From Bacteroidales bacterium (GTDB lineage: Bacteria; Bacteroidota; Bacteroidia; Bacteroidales; S143-33): 8,614 bases of DNA. The position numbers and the translations under genes are program-made. The stretch covers positions 1 to 8,614 of the forward strand of contig JALWNS010000558.1 of NCBI GenBank assembly GCA_027083655.1. Reading direction: 5' to 3'. Shown here piece by piece: positions 6,634 through 8,614 of this stretch; within the stretch, counting starts at the first letter, position 1, and each line of letters begins with the position of its first letter. The notes below the pieces were generated by a model. The model was not told the origin of the DNA, made no database searches, and saw nothing but the letters and a program-made list of their open reading frames with translations.

Positions 6634-8613
6634 TTAAGAATTAGCTTTTGGTAAAGTGAAGTAAAAAGTAGTACCCCGACCTGTTTTACTTTCTACCCAA
6701 AGTCGTCCCTTATTTTTAGCTACAAATTCTTTGACTATTTGCAAACCAAGTCCTGTACCTTTTTCATTTTCAGTTCCGTATGTAGTAAAGAAAGTTTCAT
6801 TATCAAAGATTTTAACTAGCTTGTCATACGGGATTCCTACTCCAGTATCTCTAACACCTATAATAACAGATTTTTCATCTTCATAGTTAAGTAAGGTAAT
6901 AGTACCACCCCTAGGTGTAAATTTTATAGCATTTGAAATTAAATTTCGCAAGATAATTTTGACCATTTCAATGTCTGCGGTGACGAAATAAGAATTTTGA
7001 TGAATATTATCGATTATTTCAATTTCTTTTTGTTTTGCTGCTTGTTTAAGAATATTAACTGTGTGCTCTACAACCAGGTGTATATTGAAGATTTGAGGCT
7101 TATACTCTATTTGGTTAAGTTGTGATTTTGCCCAGTAAAGCAGGTTTTCGAGCAATTCATAGGTCCTGACCGAGCTAAATTTTAGCTCGGTCAGGATTTC
7201 CGTTAGTTCGTCTATATTAAAGCTTGTTGGATTTTCTAAGATAAGTTCAATCATTGCTTTAAGGTTGCCAATAGGACCACGCAGATCATGAGATATAATT
7301 GAAAAAAGTTTGGCTTTAGCATTGTTTGAGATTTCTAGTTTTTCTGCGTATTTTCTAAGTTTCTCTTGTGTCTGCAGGATTTCTGTAATATCTCTGATAA
7401 TAAGTAGGTAAGATTCAGGAGCTTGTCTGAGTTTTGACACAGATATTTGTGCATAAATTGTATTCCCATTAGCTTGTATTATTGGTATATCTAATTTTTC
7501 TTTTGCGCTAATGAATTCTTTAAATTGTAGAGGTGATGCAAAATTTACTGGCAGAAAGTCTTCTAATTTTTGATTGAGAAGGAATTTAGCTTTTATACCA
7601 AAAATATTCTCAGAGGCAGGGTTGGCGTCTAAAATAGTTCCATGGGAATCAATTATTAATATACCATCAGTAGCTTTGGTATATAATTCCCTAAATTTTT
7701 GCTCGCTTTGCCTGAGGGCTTCCTGAATTTTTATTTTTTCTGTAACGTCGCGGAGTATTATGAATATAGCAATTGCTTCGCCTTCTACGGATTTTACCAA
7801 TGAAACTTTTGTCTCGATGTATTTAATGCCCGAGGGAGTGCGGAGATTATAGATAAATTCCAGGGGGGCGTCTGACTTGGTGAAGAGTAGTATTTTTATT
7901 TTGTCCTTGATGTTAAAGATTTTGTTAAGTCGCTCATCAATGTTGTATTGCAGGTTGTTTATTTCTAATATTTTTTTAGCAGACTGTGAAATAAAAGTAA
8001 TTTTTTGCTCTGTATCTGTTATTATTACACCATCTGGTGATGTGTCTATTAAAGCCTTAAATTTTATTTGGGATTCGATAAGTTCCTTTTGTGTATTATA
8101 AAAGTCACTAACGTCACGTATACTAATAACTTTAACTATTCTACGGTTGGAGTATTTGAATTCACGTGATAGAATTTCTGCCTTGAATTGAGTGCCATTT
8201 TTCCTTTTGAGATATGTTTCAAAATTAAGTATAGATTTTGTTTCTAAGATTTGTGCAGCTAATATTGGATCTATAATGTCATTTAGTTTTAAAAAATGAA
8301 TCTCTTCTGGATCATATCCAGTTATTTGCAGGAATTTTTCGTTGTATTCGATTATTTTTCCATTATCAACCAAAATAATAGCTTCAAGTGATATTTGTGC
8401 AAAACGTTTGAGTCTTTGTTCTGACTTATAACTAATTCTAAATAAATAATATACAAACGCCAGGAGCAATGTAAGGAATAAAGCAGAGAGACCGAAAATG
8501 ATTATAACAAGCTTTTGTTGCCGGTTTTTTAGTTCGTCGTATTGTGCTTGCTGTTTGAGAATAAGGTTTTCTCTTGTAATATCAACAGATGAAAGCTTTT
8601 GTATTACATTGTA
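6634..8613 (-). CDS. Membrane-bound multi-PAS sensor histidine kinase, 5' end cut by window edge
   Basis: The frame is open from the TAA at 6634-6636 to the right edge (659 visible residues; numbered from the edge). A TTG at 8467-8469 could be mistaken for the start, but it lies inside the membrane helix (visible residues about 35-58), which is preceded by a Q/K-rich helical stretch. The true N-terminus and the sensor region lie outside the window. Three PAS domains follow (about 68-173, 178-293, 300-413), then a dimerisation and phosphotransfer domain with the H box IISHDLRGP (His442), and a HATPase_c domain with N box NLISNAIKF, G1 box DTGVGIP and G2 box GTGLGL. All motifs for autophosphorylation are intact. 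There is no receiver domain and no response regulator in the window, so its partner is elsewhere or upstream. The gene is followed after 4 bases by the STAS-like gene. It contains a 33-bp palindrome after the H-box helix. Confidence 0.92.
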   Translation of the reverse strand, partial: YNVIQKLSSVDITRENLILKQQAQYDELKNRQQKLVIIIFGLSALFLTLLLAFVYYLFRISYKSEQRLKRFAQISLEAIILVDNGKIIEYNEKFLQITGYDPEEIHFLKLNDIIDPILAAQILETKSILNFETYLKRKNGTQFKAEILSREFKYSNRRIVKVISIRDVSDFYNTQKELIESQIKFKALIDTSPDGVIITDTEQKITFISQSAKKILEINNLQYNIDERLNKIFNIKDKIKILLFTKSDAPLEFIYNLRTPSGIKYIETKVSLVKSVEGEAIAIFIILRDVTEKIKIQEALRQSEQKFRELYTKATDGILIIDSHGTILDANPASENIFGIKAKFLLNQKLEDFLPVNFASPLQFKEFISAKEKLDIPIIQANGNTIYAQISVSKLRQAPESYLLIIRDITEILQTQEKLRKYAEKLEISNNAKAKLFSIISHDLRGPIGNLKAMIELILENPTSFNIDELTEILTELKFSSVRTYELLENLLYWAKSQLNQIEYKPQIFNIHLVVEHTVNILKQAAKQKEIEIIDNIHQNSYFVTADIEMVKIILRNLISNAIKFTPRGGTITLLNYEDEKSVIIGVRDTGVGIPYDKLVKIFDNETFFTTYGTENEKGTGLGLQIVKEFVAKNKGRLWVESKTGRGTTFYFTLPKANS
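7164..7196. repeat. 33-bp palindrome within the histidine kinase coding sequence
   Basis: The arms TCCTGACCGAGCTAAA (7164-7179) and its exact reverse complement (7181-7196) are separated by a single T. The 16-bp arms are richer in GC than the surrounding gene. The sequence is translated in frame as part of the dimerisation helix region (LTELKFSSVRTY) and fits the family's usual sequence there, so no extra residues seem to have been inserted. There is no T run after it on either strand. Confidence 0.85.
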
Positions 8614-8614
8614 A

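Noticed and set aside
7877..8101. Plus-strand open frame opposite the kinase gene
   Set aside because: It is a shadow of the kinase PAS region, which has a clear domain match on the minus strand.

Overview
The window looks like chromosomal DNA from a low-GC member of the Bacteroidota. The clues are two good matches to the phylum's promoter consensus (TTTG, about 19 bases, TAnnTTTG), start codons mostly without a strong Shine-Dalgarno sequence, a secreted protein whose signal peptide ends in FSQ, and a multi-PAS histidine kinase of the type common in this phylum. A genus cannot be assigned. There are six protein-coding genes, two of them cut by the window edges. I see no RNA gene, insertion sequence, CRISPR array or phage gene. 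No gap between genes exceeds 300 bases; the largest is the divergent promoter region at 2994-3252.

Layout from left to right. (1) The tail of a plus-strand AAA+ ATPase with a DUF4143-type C-terminus; its Walker A motif lies upstream of the first in-frame ATG, so the gene begins off the left edge. (2) A perfect 13-bp hairpin with A and T runs, serving as a two-way terminator. (3) A minus-strand major facilitator transporter of the oxalate/formate-antiporter type, with an unusual helical insert of about 118 residues between its last two membrane helices. (4) A divergent intergenic region with one good promoter for each flanking gene. (5) A plus-strand exported protein of unknown function whose stop codon overlaps that of (6), a minus-strand lipoprotein with HEAT-like repeats and a C-terminal cyclophilin domain that has lost key active-site residues. 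(7) A minus-strand pair, transcribed from the right: a membrane histidine kinase with three PAS domains (sensor end outside the window), then, 4 bases on, a small STAS/SEC14-like protein. A 33-bp near-perfect palindrome sits inside the kinase gene just after the phosphorylation-site helix.

The genes do not form one obvious pathway. The kinase and the STAS-like protein are the only clear transcriptional unit. The lipoprotein may be read through from that unit or from its own weak promoter. The other genes appear to be independent units. No wholly new multi-gene system is evident. The points most worth following up are the degenerate cyclophilin fused to HEAT repeats, the transporter's extra domain, the coding-sequence palindrome and the kinase/STAS-like pair.
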